A stretch of 64,000 bases of DNA from Linyphia triangularis (Eukaryota; Arthropoda; Arachnida; Araneae; Linyphiidae). Shown here in pieces: positions 1 through 13,008 of this stretch. The notes under the pieces were generated by a model. The model did no database searches. It was not told the origin of the DNA and saw nothing but the letters and a program-made list of their open reading frames with translations. The stretch covers positions 91,108,466-91,172,465 of the forward strand of contig OZ021729.1 of the NCBI GenBank assembly GCA_963978545.1, in the 5' to 3' direction. The translations under genes and the position numbers were made by a program. Position 1 is the stretch's first letter; each line of letters starts with the position of its first letter.

Positions 1-239
1 TCCGATTTAAAAGAAAAAAACAACTTTTTTATAAGTTTATAGAACGGCATGTAGGGTAAAATCGCCATTTTGACGCAGAATTTAACCCGATTTGGAAAAT
101 TTACAAAATTTTAGAACATTTACAAAAATTTAGAAACATCTTATTTTGATTTTACTGTATTGCTATTTTTGCTATAAGAAATGCTATTTTTATACAAAGA
201 GTCAGTGGATCTATAGAAAGCTACTTAAAAAGGTGTAAA

Positions 240-940
240 ACTTTATTTACGATTTTTTACCTAAGTAGTCTTGGCCTTCTGATTGTACAAACGAAATGTT
301 AAAATTTTAATTAGTTCAGTTTTAATTTTTTTTTTATTTTTACAAACCGACTTTAAATATAGGTAAGCTCTGAAATTTTCAACATAAGTAGTTCTGACCT
401 TTTTAAAAACAGAAAGTTAAAATTTAGTTGGTTTTTTTTTAATAAAAAAAATTTACAAAACTATACTTCTAACAAGGCTACAGCTCATAAATTTTCAACA
501 TAAGTAGTTTTGACCTTCAAACTGTGCATTTGTGATAAACAAAATGTCAATTTTAATTATTCTTTAATTACATTTTTTTTTTTTGTAATCCGACTTCAAA
601 TTGAGGTACATCTCTGAAATTTTCAACATAAGTAGTTTTGATCTTCAAATTGTACATTTGACAAACAGAATGTCAAAATGTTATTATTATTATTATTTTT
701 TTTAATTAATTTTTTTATTTTTTTATTTTTTTTTACAAAGCTACTTCAAATAGAGGTTCAATAGAAATTTTCAACTTAAATATGTTTGGACTTCTAATTA
801 GACTTTTGAAACACAGAATTTTAAAATTTTAATTATTTTTTAATTACTATTTTTACAAAGGGACTTCTAATATATCTAGAGCTCTGAAATTTTCAATATA
901 AGTAGTTTTGGCCTTCTAATTTTGCTTTTCATAAACATAT
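240..940. repeat. degenerate tandem repeat, about 120-bp unit
   Basis: About six imperfect units follow one another. Each carries a core like GAAATTTTCAACATAAGTAG, then 'tttgaccttctaa', a 'cagaatgtcaaaattttaatt' part and a T-rich spacer with 'acaaagctacttcaaat'. Cores are seen near 372, 495, 614, 755 and 884, with a weaker one near 245. Unit spacing is roughly 120-140 bp. No coding potential is visible. Confidence 0.75.
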
Positions 941-1039
941 TAAAATAATTCAGAGGGGTGAGGAGGGTGGTGTTACTGTATTAGCGGCCAAGTTTTTGGG
1001 TTCTCGATGGGGAGGGGTTTTAGTATTGAGGGTTTACGT

Positions 1040-1255
1040 TGCAATTAATATTTAGTGAGTCAAGCAAATTTGTGCTTGCACTGCAATGACCTTTTTAGAG
1101 AGTGACGTGAGCCTATCCTTGCATAGCAATAAATTTTCAGCGAGCTTGTGCTTGCGTAGCAATTAAACTTTTCAGAGAGCTAAGCGAGAGTTGTGTTTGT
1201 GTTACAATGAACTTTTAGCGAGCAAAGAGAGCTTGGTTTTGCATAGCAAATCCGT
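1040..1255. repeat. short imperfect tandem repeat, about 55-60 bp unit
   Basis: Repeated phrases of the type 'gcgagc..gagcttgtgcttgcatagcaat.aacttttca' recur about four times. The copies are clearly related but diverged. No gene is visible from 941 to 1940; the rest of that stretch is AT-rich with a (TA)n run near 1280. Confidence 0.55.
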
Positions 1256-1940
1256 TCGCGAAGTGTCAAAAGCTAATAAGTATATATATATATATTAAAT
1301 TTACAAATTATATTTATGTTGTAATTGTATGCATATCTTATAATTTTAAATTTATTAATATGTTTTATGTAGAAAAATAAAATTATACAAGTTCAAATTT
1401 AAATTTTTGTAAATTGTTGTTAAATCAGCTGCAATTTATTATATTTCTGCTATTAATCTTCGAATTTTGCTGCTACATTTTCTCTTATTCTACTCCAAAA
1501 GTTAAATTTTGCTGCTCCAATTTTTTGCGAATCTGCTCCAAACGTTAAATTTTGCTGCTCCAAAATTGCTCCAAACTGGGCTTTAGCACTTCCCACCCCT
1601 GGATGTACAGTTTAAATAGTTATATTAAAAGTTAGGTCAAGTTTAACTGTCACGTTGGAACAAAAGACTCGCTTCTCTTTTAGAATTTAATTTACTAATA
1701 ATGAAAATTATTAATTTTTAATTATTAAAAAAAAAAAGTATCAAATATCAATTGCAATTTGATTACGATTAAAAAATCATTTTTTTCCCCTTCAGTGTTT
1801 AGAAATGCTACGCATTGTGAAATTGATAAAAAAAATTACATATATTGGTATATCAGGCCCGCGAAAAGCTCCAACATAAGTCATAAGGCCCGCCTCTAAA
1901 AGCTGTGGCGAACGCTGCTCTAAGGCCCCACAGCCACTCG

Positions 1941-3168
1941 CAGGGGTCGCAGACGTCCTATAAATCCTATATTTTTTAAAAAATCGGAAAAAACGTCCTA
2001 TATTATCCTATATTTTATAATTGTCCTATAAACCTATATTTCTGTGTTCATTCGACCTATATTTTCATCAAATTCGTAATAACGGTGCCGATTGTTGCGA
2101 TTTTTATATTCCGGATTCTTTGCCGCAATCGTAAGTGAAAGAGACTTGACAAAACCCACAAAAGCGATGTTAGTAAACGGCTGCGCCGTATCTCTTGCGA
2201 AGTCACGTGTTGCACTGACTTCCTTGCCAAAAAATAGCAACCTTGCCATTTTTTTTAATCACATGTGAACTACCTGTGGTTGCCATAATTTGGCGCGGCT
2301 CTATGTAATCAATTCTTAGCGCAAGATCCGTACTGGACTTGGAATTTTAACCAAAGAAAGCGATGCAGAAACAAACTATCTCGGGAAGAACAGAAAAAAA
2401 AACTTTATTATACACTTGCAGGATTAAAATCGGCATTTCGAGTGCTCAGTCAGTGATTGATGAAGGAAACAAAAGGGTTAAAATTTGCTGTACAGTGTCA
2501 GAATTCGGATAGCGACTTTTCAAAAAAGTCAAAAATTGAAAATGACGTCAAAAATCTGTGTTGCTAAATCTAAACGCTCACTAGGATTACCGGAAAACTA
2601 GGTCAACGGGTTGCCACATTTGGCGCTAAATCGCCAATCTGTCCGGCACCGTAGGATAAATCTATACCAACAAAAGACTGCTAATAAGTATAAAAAGAAA
2701 TAGGGCAGCTCAAGCACTTATACATGCTAGAAACAAAAGACTCAAAATTGCAAATGTAGCTAATATAGATTTGATTTATTGATGAATACCAAGAATTAAA
2801 TATTGAGGTAATAACAAATAAAGGATGACATATTCGATTTCGTTTTTTAATGTTTTTTTCTTCTGTTTTTTTAAATACAATATATAACGAGTTTTAAAGG
2901 GAGATAGTAATTTTCTGAGTAATTTTTATTAATATTCCTCTATTAAAAAGAAAAATTTATTGGTAGTAAAATGAGTGCTGTGTGAAAGTCCTCATACTTC
3001 AAATAAGTATGATGTCTTATATGTTCATTTCAGTAATTTTCATTTAAAGTTTAAATTAATGAAATATATAATGAGTTAAAATTAAAGTTCAGCAGCAACT
3101 GTGTGCAGTTATTTGATATTGTCCTATATTTTTTCCTATATATTCTTATTTTATCATTTTGACCCCTG
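1941..3168. mobile_element. hAT-like DNA element, CAGGGGTC termini
   Basis: The left end reads CAGGGGTCGCAGACGTCCTA and the right end finishes GACCCCTG, an inverted match. The six bases CACTCG flank both sides (1935-1940 and 3169-3174) as a probable target-site duplication. The ends are rich in 'cctatat' words. No transposase ORF is recognisable in the 1.2 kb, so it is probably non-autonomous. It sits in the last intron of the LC3 paralogue, about 100 bp before the exon. Confidence 0.65.
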
Positions 3169-3268
3169 CACTCGAGAGACGAACTCTCGCCACCGCATCA
3201 CTCGCTGAAACAAGCCATTCGAAGCGGCAATTCTAAGGAGCTTATTCTACTTTTGTTTCTATTAAAAG

Positions 3269-3443
3269 GAGAGACCTCAAGTTGAGGTCAAGCTTCACAA
3301 TTTTCCTGATGTTGCGGAATGGAACAATACCCTTACCATCCTCACTCCTCGTGGAACTGTACGACGAGCATAAGGACGAAGACGAGTTCCTGCACTTGAT
3401 TTACCTGACGCAAGAGGCATTTGGCTCGCCGGAGGAACACTAG
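3269..3443 (+). CDS. MAP1LC3: last coding exon of an LC3/ATG8 family paralogue (partial gene)
   Basis: This exon encodes the C-terminal half of an ATG8-type ubiquitin-like protein, the modifier attached to phosphatidylethanolamine on autophagosome membranes. A pyrimidine-rich tract ending AAAAG precedes base 3269. The first base completes a phase-2 codon, after which 57 codons run to TAG at 3441-3443. Family hallmarks in order are LKL, FLMLRNG, ELYDEHKDEDEFL and YLTQEAFG. The glycine of AFG is the expected conjugation site and is followed by five more residues (SPEEH), so it should need ATG4 processing. Unlike most LC3s, which read DEDGFLY, this one reads DEDEFLH. Intron phase and position match exon 4 of the LC3C-like gene 34 kb downstream, so the two look like tandem duplicates. 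Upstream exons were not found in 1-3268 and probably lie left of the window. A possible splice donor follows the stop (AAAG|GTAAAG, 3453-3462). Confidence 0.88.
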
Positions 3444-3491
3444 AAATCGGCCAAAGGTAAAGTAATAGACTGAGACTACAAGTTTAAGTAC

Positions 3492-4089
3492 TTTATCGAA
3501 CATCATTCTGAATTTTTTTTTATAGAATGTTAGTAGATCATGAATTCATACACCGGCCTTCCGAGCCAAATATGGCCGAAACTAATCAAAAATCAACTTT
3601 GAATGAAATGAACTAAATCTAATAGTCAAATGTGTCATAACTTGCCAGAAAATGAACATCCTTTCTTGCCCACCACTCTTTAATTTTCAATTAAGATGAT
3701 TGCAGAAGATTTGTCTTTTTTAGCGCTAAGGTCTTTCATTTTTTAAAAATCAATCAATCAAGCTGGCAAAGAATATTGCGTCATCAGTAACGTATAATTT
3801 AACACCAACTTGCCTCACTTTTAAAAGTTGGAAGTTATTTTCACCAGAGAATAAATATCGTCTGCGCTCTTTATCGTTGAAAATTAAAAAAGCAGAGGGT
3901 TACCACCTAAAAAGGAATGCTCATTATTTGGCAAGTTATGGCATATTAGCAATCAGATTTAATTCAACTCATTCAAAGTCGATTTTTGAATAGTTTCGGC
4001 CATTTTTGCACTGGCAGACCAGTGGATTCATATAATGTACTAACGTTTCACTACATTCTATAAAAAAAATTTAGAAGGATGTTCGATAG
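3492..4089. repeat. 600-bp fold-back (inverted-repeat) element
   Basis: The left part (3492-3650: tatcgaacatcattct, gaattcata, ggccgaaac, aaatcaactttgaatga, cataacttgccag) reappears in reverse complement at 3930-4089. The arms are about 160-200 bp, diverged, with an AT-rich centre. It begins about 50 bp after the LC3 paralogue stop codon, and may lie in that gene's 3' region. Confidence 0.7.
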
Positions 4090-4797
4090 GGAACATAAAC
4101 TTGCCGGTTCTGGACTCCTCCGATCCTAGCAGCGGATTTTCTTATGAATCAAGGTCACGCTTTCGACGCCCTAACAAAGTTTTGCTATTTATGTTGTGAA
4201 CAATTTGGAGCTCTCCATATTTTCCCCTCCCCTTTCTTTTCAAATGTCGCGTTTTTCCAAAAATATTAATCCAGCACGCTATTAATTATATAAAAGCTAA
4301 CTGACTCACTGTGTGTTCATTAATTTTTTCTAGTCTACTTACCATCCCATATAATCACAACTAAATTTGGCTAACCAAATTATGTCAACCAGGACAAGCA
4401 TAGAAAACAAATTTTAATGGGTCGAAAAGGGGACTCAAAGAATGGATATTCAATTCATGTCCCTATGTAGTCTGAAGTTTGGTATCGAGATAAATAAGCT
4501 ATCTCCGATTTAAGGGGTCTGAAATATTTCATAATTAATACACTGCACTGTAAAACTTATCACTAAAATGAAGAACCCTCTGTTTGTCATTTTTTTTTGG
4601 GGGGGAGGGGGTTACTTTGAATAAAATCGTATCATATTTATCAGAAGACGCCATCAGCATTTAAGAGTTACTAAATGTAATGTAAATGTAAAATGCCCGA
4701 AAGGTGGAATGCATGAAAGTCTTTCTATTGCTAAAATCAAAGGCATACATATGGGTTGTATGTATGGAACCGCAACCTTTGTACACTTTATTTATAT

Positions 4798-6141
4798 GGT
4801 CTGCAAAATTAAAGGATATTTCAGTTTTTCCCTTATAACTTCTCAGTGGAGCAGCGTAGACACATGAAATTTACATCAAAGAGACATCTTTATGTAATAA
4901 ATCTATAAGTAAAACAACTCAGTCTCAAATTGAAATGCAAAGCGCACAGTGGGGGCATATGCAAAAGAATGGAGTACCTTTAGTGGGAAATATGATCTCC
5001 CCTATCATTAGTATGTACTTGACACTGTATTCTCATACTTAACATGAGTTTCTTGATGAATTCTAGTGGCTAAATTGCACGTCCCACCTTTTGAACTGTT
5101 TGCAAGTGATGGAAAGTTCCCACTACATTAAATATTTACACAATGCATATCGTTGAAGCGTCTCGCAAATGCTTGATGAAATTTGAGTTATGGGAGTGAT
5201 CTAGTTTACTTATAGGGGCGATATTCATATTTTTTATCTAAAGCAAAAATGGAATAAAAATTGCCATAAGTATCAATAAACACTATTTAGAAACCGATAT
5301 TTCACCATTAAAGACTTGTTTAGATCAAGTTAACTTAATTACAGAGAAAAAGTCGAATTCGATTATCTTTAGCTCTCTTGGGGTGCTTATTAAATCAATT
5401 CAACGCATTGCACCCAAAAACCAAGACTTTTTAACATCAGATAATTTTTACTGAAAATAATTTTTCAGTCAGTCTTAGACGTCAGAGGTTCTGTAGAAAG
5501 GTGGGAAAATGATATTACGTGGCAAATGCCAATTCAAGATAACGATTTGGTGGGAAAAGAGTTTTGGTCTTTAGGTGTAATGTGTTGAGTTTGATTTATA
5601 AGCTCCCCAAGAGCGTAAAAGATAATTTATGTCCACTTTTTTACTATAATTAAGTTAACTCGTTAATTGTGAAATATTAGTTTCTAAATCGTGTTTATTG
5701 ATATTTTTAATTAAATATATTTTTTAATTAAAATTTACCATATCGTCCCTATACGTAAACCAGATCACTCCTCGAATCCAAATTTCACCAAGCATGTGGG
5801 ACGCTTCTACGATATGCATTGTGGAAAGATTTAGTGTATTGGGAACTTTGCATTAATTGCAAACAGTTCAAAAGATGGGACTAGCAATTTCGCCACTAGA
5901 ATTCTTCAAGAAACTCATGTTAATTATGAGAATACAGTGCCAAGTAAACACTGATGACGGGATCTAATGGTACTCCATTCTTTCACATATACCGCACTGT
6001 ACACTTTACATTGCAATTTACGGCTGGGTTATTTTACTTATCATTATATTACATAAAGATGTTTCTTTAATGTGAATGTCTATGCTGCTCCTCTGAGAGG
6101 TTATTTGGGAAAAACTGAAATATCCTTTCATTTTGCAGACC
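4798..6141. mobile_element. 1.34-kb fold-back element, palindromic along nearly all its length
   Basis: The ends are GGTCTGCAAAATT and AATTTTGCAGACC in diverged form, and the matching reverse-complement blocks continue inward (ggatatttcagtttttccc, gacatctttatgtaat, gcatatgcaaaagaatgg, cacaatgcatatcgttgaagc, ctttagctctcttggggtgc) to a centre near 5470. Each arm is about 650 bp, visibly diverged with scattered substitutions. No ORF was recognised. Confidence 0.75.
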
Positions 6142-6567
6142 AGTGAAGTAGTTCTAGTTCAAACCTTATTAGAGCTTTTCAAATTAAATGGCTAGAAGAA
6201 TTTGAGTGATTAGCTTATTCTGAAGAAAAATACGAACCTTTTTGTAAATATTACATAATATGTTCGCGCTACAAAAGTATAGGAAAAGAAGTTCACCAAG
6301 TCACAAAGGGATTAGTAACACAGGCTTTCAGTAATTTAAAAAAAGTGACGAAAATTTTTGATCACTGCTGAAGGTCACATTAAAGATAATGACCTTAAAG
6401 ACCAATTAATTAAAAAAGTAGGGGGAGTGAGGAAAATATTAACGAGAATGCAATTAATTGTTAAATGCGCACGTATTATAAAGTAACCCGCTATTATATA
6501 ATAAAACATTAGTTCATTTCAGTTATAAAAAATTAACTGAAAATATATATATATAAAAAAACAATAA

Positions 6568-6812
6568 CTATACTAAACTTCAACTTAACTTGACATCACT
6601 AGACGGTAGATCGTCACAGTGCTCATAGGTATTTAATCCATTTTGGCGGCGTGAAAGCATAATGTTCGCCAAACCACAACCCCGTAGAGAACAAAAGGAT
6701 ATAAGGTTTGGCGAAAATTATGTCTTCACTCCCCTAAAACGGATTAACTGCCTATGAGCACGGTGAAGATCTATCGTCTAATGATGTCAAGTTAAGTTGG
6801 AGTTTAGTATAG
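6568..6812. mobile_element. palindromic MITE, copy 1
   Basis: Terminal sequence CTATACTAAACTTCAACTT at the left is mirrored at the right, and the inner arms (tgacatcactagacg, gtgctcatagg, atccattttgg, cgccaaacc) also pair. A second copy lies at 54975-55215. A TA dinucleotide lies at each outer edge, compatible with a TA target duplication, but this is not proof. Mobility must be supplied in trans, since there is no ORF. Confidence 0.8.
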
Positions 6813-8480
6813 ATTGTTTTGTCTCAATATTTTGTTTAAAAGTCCTGATAAACTGTCCTCCTTAATCGTTAAATGATAGCTCACTTAAAAAAAATAATAA
6901 TAATCATTCGCAAATAACGGTAAGTTTTGGCCATATTGACCCCCCTTCACCTTCTCCCGAATGTGTAACCTGTATTCGCCACTTGCCAAAATGCTTGAAA
7001 CAGCTTTGATAGTGCGATTTAAACAAAGAAAAATTAAACATCGGGACTTGTTCTTATCTATATGCAAAATGACATGAAATAACATTATTATGGAACATTA
7101 TAATCTTGTTGCCAAATGTTTCAATTTTTTCCCCCTTACTTGTTCCAGGTTCATTGTAAAAAAAATCCTCAGTTCCATGGTCAGGATATTTGAAAAATCA
7201 TCTTGTTTCTCATCATTTGAATATTCAATATTTTTTCAGAGAATTATTACACTGCACTGTTTGCATCCTTACTGTATATTCTTGTAATTTTATGTAATAA
7301 AATTAATATTCTTTTTCATTGACTAAACATAACATTCCGTAGGATTACTATTAATATGAATTAAACCATTCCTGATTTCTTCTTCTCATGAATATACTTT
7401 CATGCTAGAGGTCGGAAATATCGATCAAAATAAATATCGATACCATATCGTTGCATAGAAAAAAAATATCGATACATGATTTTTTTATTTTTTTTTATTT
7501 GATTTCCAATTTTGCCAGAAACGAAGTATTTCTGAACAAGTTTCAACTTTTCATTCTTTTTGTAAGGTAACTAACTACTTTTCCAACTGGAATCGATCTT
7601 TTACAAAAGAAAAAGTTATATTATCGCTTACTTGGTGCAATAATTTTAAGAACATTTTAGATAATTTTCAATAACTTTTAATGGCAACGCTGAATATTTA
7701 GCATAATATTTTTACAATGTAAATAATTGGAAAATTAACATAGGGATGAATATATATGCGTGTTGTGTCTGTACGTACGTACATACATACCAGGGAGGTG
7801 CACCCCCTTGTGCCCTCCTGTTGACGCCCATGAATATAAAGTGTATGGCAAAATGTTGAACATAGGTGCCATTTTAACTGCCTCTCAGCCAAATCCAAAT
7901 TTTAGTTCTGATGTATTTGAAAAAGGAATAAAGAAAATCGAAAAAAACACATGGAACTACAAAACGATAATTAAAAAACTAAAAATGTTTTAAAATATCG
8001 ATATATCGGTGATTTTTATCGATATTTAAAAAAAAAATCGTATCGATATATCGCCGTTCATACAGCAGCGAAGGACTTCCTGATTTAAAAATGAAATAAC
8101 TCAAACATCGATAAAAGAATGAAACAAAAAGTACTTATTTTGAAAGCTAAAGCAAATCTGAAACGGAAGTTTCAAAATTAGTTACAAATATAGCTAACAG
8201 GTGGTGCTGTACACTGTAGTTCTTATGAATAAAGTGTGCTTTGAAAATGAGAGCGACATGAAAGGTAGTTAGCGTGATTGCAACAGGGGACCAATTTATA
8301 ACATATTTCTAGAATTTTGCCTTTACAGCGCTATCTGTTGGCAACATTTTTAACTAATTTTAAAACTTCTGTTTCAGAATTTTTTAAACAAGTATACTCT
8401 GTTTCATTTTTTTTATCGATCTTTGTTTTTGAGTTATTTAATTTTAAAATTAGGAAGGCCGTCGCATGAAAATTTTGCAT
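6813..8480. other. gene-free AT-rich stretch with a TATCGATA-rich repeat at about 7405-8063
   Basis: No gene was recognised. At about 7405-8063 lies a repeat whose two ends are rich in ATCGAT/TATCGATA words in inverted arrangement (GGTCGGAAATATCGATC near the left, GATATATCGCCGTTC near the right), probably a non-autonomous DNA transposon. Short ORFs here are not conserved-looking. Confidence 0.5.
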
Positions 8481-8765
8481 TCGGTCAACGTTTTTTTTTT
8501 TTTTTTTTGCAATTTTATTTAGTACAAAAAAGTGGTCCAGAAAAAAAAAAAGAAAATCTGTCATTGATCAACATAACCTCCAAACGAATTGACCTACGAT
8601 ATTCAACTTTGGAATACGGAATAGTGGTAGTCATGGAACATAGGTTTTCATCAAAATTGCGCATAAGTTAGCTGCCATTGAAATATTTGTTTTTCAGGAA
8701 TTGACAAGAAACGGCTCTAATGATTTTGATCAAAATCGGTGTGATAATACCTCTTAAGTTGCCTT
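8480..8765 (-). repeat. dispersed repeat family 'GATCAAAATCG', copy 1
   Basis: Contains the family words aaagtggtc, attgacctacgatattca, gtggtagtcatgg, aaaattgcgcat and gattttgatcaaaatcg. Other copies are at about 22150-22565 (+), 24890-25250 (+), 32270-32510 (+, partial), 42785-42905 (-, partial), 53195-53475 (+), 63535-64000 (-) and a fragment at 26150-26225. No ORF is shared between copies. Confidence 0.65.
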
Positions 8766-9654
8766 TGAAAAATGAATGTCTTTAACACAAAGTTATCTTC
8801 TCTGGACCAACTACTATCAACTACTGTTTCCTCTTTGTTGCATTTGCAAGAAAGGATCATTTAATATTTACCTTCAAACATATCGCCATTGTGGCGTTTT
8901 TTTTTTTTTTTTTTTTTTGCCTATGTAATAATTTTTATTAAAAATATAGACTGTCCATCTTTTAAAATATAACGAACACAAAAAATCACACCAATTTATA
9001 TTGTTTTTTTGTGTGTGTATATTGTGCCTAGTATTAAGTATAATTGAAAGTTGTTCAACGATTTAAGACAGAGTTTTAGCCAATACGCGGCCCGCGACAG
9101 ATTTTTCTGCGGCCTGCCGACAGCACAGAAAATTAAAAAATAAAGTTTCATGGTATGGATTTATTTTTAACATAAGTGTAATTTGCCCGAAATAGCATGT
9201 GTTAACTATGCAGAACAGAGTTCTCCATTAAGTAGAGACTATGACGTCACATATATAATCCTTACAACTCAACTCTAGAGGAAACAAAACAACAAACATG
9301 AATGTTGCTTACAGTGTGACTTATGGACGTAAATAATTTTTATTTCTGCTCTTTTAATAGATTTCTTTGTGCCTATATCTAATCACAGAAAAGCGAGAAG
9401 GTGCGTGTTATTTTGTTACTTTATAAAAATTATTAAAGGTCTATCCTGTTCTAGTTTGCAGTAAAGCCTTTCCCGCACTAGTGTATAATTTCTTCTTTGG
9501 TATTGAGGAAAGCTCTTTGTTAATGGCTCAGATAATCTAATATTTGTTAATAGATTTAGGTACTCTTTCGTTAGACGGATACCAGATAAAAATCGCCAAA
9601 TTGCTGTTATAACTCATCCAAACTAAAAACCTAAAAATCATTTATAGTATTTCC

Positions 9655-9825
9655 GGTTAAAATTCTGAAACCGGTATGGATTCTGCACCAAGAATTGTTT
9701 ACATCAAACTGCGCCAAATTATGGCAACCATAGGCAGTTCGCTTGTCCTTAATAAAATGGCGGGGCTGCTATTTTTTGGCGAAAATCACCTTGGCAGAGA
9801 ATCCATACCGGTATCGGAATTTTAA
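9655..9825. mobile_element. short palindromic MITE
   Basis: The left arm ggttaaaattctgaaaccgg tatggattctgcaccaag is mirrored by the right arm ending ccataccgg tatcggaattttaac. The central words (gcgccaaattatggcaacca) also occur near 2275 and 56690, so the core may be a family. Confidence 0.65.
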
Positions 9826-9829
9826 CTAT

Positions 9830-10257
9830 AAAGAGGAACTTTCATAAGTGAGGAAAATGGATATTTTTTGTATTTTCTAGTGTTATCCAAAAAATATATT
9901 CGAGCAGTGTAATTATTTTTTATCTTTATGCTCTCAATTAATCAAAAATCGAGTTTGAAATTAGACGAAATCAAAGCAAAAGTCACGTGACCAAAAACGT
10001 ATAAAAAACCGTGACGTAGTTATGCATAGATACTGTCGAAAATACGAGGAGGAACCACACTCCCTCCTCGTCTAAAACAGCTTTTAGACTGGTTTGTCAT
10101 TTGCGCGTTAACGTCACACGCTAAAGTAGCTTTTTCCTGCCAAATCGCTAAGTGAAAAACTAAATATTTTTTTTAACTATTTATCCGAGCTCAAATTTTT
10201 GAAAGAATGGTATTGTTTTTCATGATTTTTTCTCTACTTTTATTTAAAAATAAAACC
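9830..10257 (+). repeat. 430-bp dispersed repeat, copy 1
   Basis: Words such as tgaggaaaatggatatttttt, ttgtattttctagtgttatcc, agcaaaagtcacgtgacc, ctcgtctaaaacag and tagactggttt are repeated in reverse complement at about 55491-55925. It starts directly after the palindromic MITE at 9655-9825. There is no ORF. Confidence 0.7.
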
Positions 10258-13008
10258 AAAAAATGTGAAAATTCCTCATTCCTATCCATTCTAAGATTGC
10301 TATAGCAACTCTATTACAGACTGTAAACATTTTGGCATTTAAAGGTGTAAACACTTAGGCTTTGTGACAACTGCGCCAACTGGTACCTGTCTAATGGAAG
10401 AGTATAAATTTAAACTTTGTAAATATTATAAATATTGTTATGTAAGTAAAACTTACGGGGTTAAATGGTGGTTTGGGATTTGAGAAACATGCACTTGTTA
10501 TTTAACATGTATTTACAACTTTCCAGGAGAACGGCCGGAAGATTTGGGTGTGAATTTATATTAAATATAACATTTTATTTATAGCATTGAGATTGAAATT
10601 ATCTACCAGTAAAAAGAACTATTTTGATGACCATTTTTCCACCAAAATAGTTTTTGAAATTCGGCTTAAAATAGATTTTGAATTTTTTTCCCTAGAGTAG
10701 GTTTTACCGAATTTCACGACAGAAATTCATTATATAGGAGATTTTGGGGGCGAGATGCCACAAACGACTGCCGAAATAGGCAGGGGTATTTTTTTAGGTT
10801 GCATAGGCCATCAAAGTAGGTCGTACTTATTCCTTCTGGGGCGTGAGTACATCTTACCTTTTTACAAATTTTACTGTACTAAATGAATAAAAAAGTGTGA
10901 CTTTGAGGGAGAGATGCCACAAAATAGCTAAAGGTATTTTTTTAGGTTTAAGTGGTTGCAAGGCCATCGAAATCTTCCATCTTCCTCTTAGAGCATCTCC
11001 CTTTAGCACTCGCATAACTTACTTTTTAGCACGTGATTAAAAATATAAATATTGTAGAAAATGTAAACTATTTAAAATTAATTTTTAAGTTTAAATTTTT
11101 TAAAATTATTGTTTGCCTTTGAATTTTCGGCGATATTGAATAAACTTTTGCAACTGTAAACTAGATTCCCCCACCCCCCTCAACTTTTTTTTTTTTTAAG
11201 TGACTAATGTTCAACAAACTTTGTTGGTAACTAAAAATTTTTATTGAATTTTTTTTTTTTGTTGCATCCAACTTTTGAGGATTTGAAATTTAAAATGAAT
11301 TATATTTGTAATATTTGAATTGAAAAAAATAATAAAATTTGTTCTGCATCAGAGCTAGTGTTAAAGCTGGGATACAAAATTTCTTTAGCAAAAAAAGCTG
11401 AAATCACAATTTTTATTTTATCATTTTGCTAAAATGATAACGAGTCCCCTCACTCAGGATATTTAATTTAACACAATTACAACACTTTTTTATTATAAAA
11501 TCATTATTACTATAAATAGAAAAGCTATTTTATACATTTTCAACCAGAAAAATACTGTTCACCATTTAGATTACTTGCCGATATCTAACTTCGGAATAAT
11601 AAAAATGGCTATTTTGTACATTTTGTGTCAATGTTTTAGCAAAAGAGTTAAACCACACTTTCTGATTTTAGCATTTCAGAAAGTTCTTAAGCATTTTGCT
11701 AAAAAAGCACCCACAGCTTAATCCCTGATCAGAACAAATTATTGTGTTCAGGTTACAATTATTATTATTATCCCACGCAGTTATATTTTCTTCTATTTAG
11801 GTTATTTTTCAGAAATAAGCATAGTCAAAATATTGTTTTGGAAATTCTTATGAAAATCAAAATTATGCACTAAAATTATTATATTTTGTCTCTTTTTAAG
11901 TTGTATAATATATAACCAGCTGTGAAAGTAATGTTACTTATATTTTGTTACTTTTTATTTTAATTTTTAACTTCATTAAATCTCAGCACGGTTTTAAACC
12001 TATGTCACATCCATGGACACTACTTTTTATACTATTTATAAAACATAAAATATCTTATTTTTTTATATCAACCACTATAATAGTATTATTACTATTATCA
12101 ATTATATAAATAATATGCTACCAACATTTTTGAAGAATGTTTTTTTCTAAATAAAATCTGATAAAATTTCTGATTTTTCGTAGAAAGATCACAAACACTT
12201 AAAATCACAATGGATGAGGAATGTCTGTGTCTCAGAAACTGCTATTCAATAATTTCATAAAATATAGAAATTAAAATTATTTTTGTTCACTTAGCATGTT
12301 TTACTTTTCAAATGGCTTCCCAACCATAAATATCTGTTAAGTAGTTTGAAGAAGCCTTTCTATTCTTGCTAAGTACAATTGAATTTTGGCAACACACATT
12401 GAGTGCAAGTATAGCAGGGAAAGGTGCAATTTGCTCTACAAACTGGAGGAGTGCAGAATTTTCACTCCAGTTCTGTCTGTTTCCTGATTTCAAAAATGGC
12501 TAAAGCGATGCAGAAATGTTCACAGTGGTTTTTAAGTAATATGCAGTTTGTATAGTGTCAATAATTAATTTTTTGATACTTTTTTAATGTCAGGAATGAG
12601 ATTTTTCCGCCTTTTGGCGGATTTCCACTTTTTTTGTTTTTTTATGTAAAACTTTTCCACCTTTTTTTCCTGTTTCGAAGGTTCACACTTTTTTCCGGTC
12701 TGAACCAGTTTTTTCTGTGGAAAGTGTATTTTTTGTCGTGTCGGGACAAGAGATTTTCGCAGATTACTTCCCAAAAGCTTGGCACCTGGGTTATACTTCG
12801 TGCTGTGATTGGTTATTGAAATCACATGACCACCTCAGTGTTTTGGGGGTAAAGCATTCTGTTTTTCACATTGTCTCTTACAAATATTCTCTCTCATCTG
12901 ATTTATAATTACTGAATAAAAAATAATTAAGTTTTTAAATATTATTGTGTAATATTTTTATCATGTTGCATGTTTTATTTCTTATATCAATCTTTCTCGT
13001 GTACTGTT
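10258..13008. other. gene-free AT-rich stretch
   Basis: Nothing convincing was found in 2.7 kb. The short ORFs at 12308-12493 and 12565-12825 lack any recognisable motif, splice context or bias. Two weak repeats share 'gagatgccacaaa..gc.gaaa..tttttttaggtt' around 10750-10810 and 10910-10960, suggesting an old duplication. Confidence 0.5.

Noticed and set aside
240..940. CRISPR-like repeat array
   Set aside because: Units are long, degenerate and without constant short repeats and unique spacers; the DNA is eukaryotic.
7405..8063. Clustered ATCGAT sites as a regulatory array
   Set aside because: The words are concentrated at two inverted ends, as expected for a transposon rather than an enhancer.
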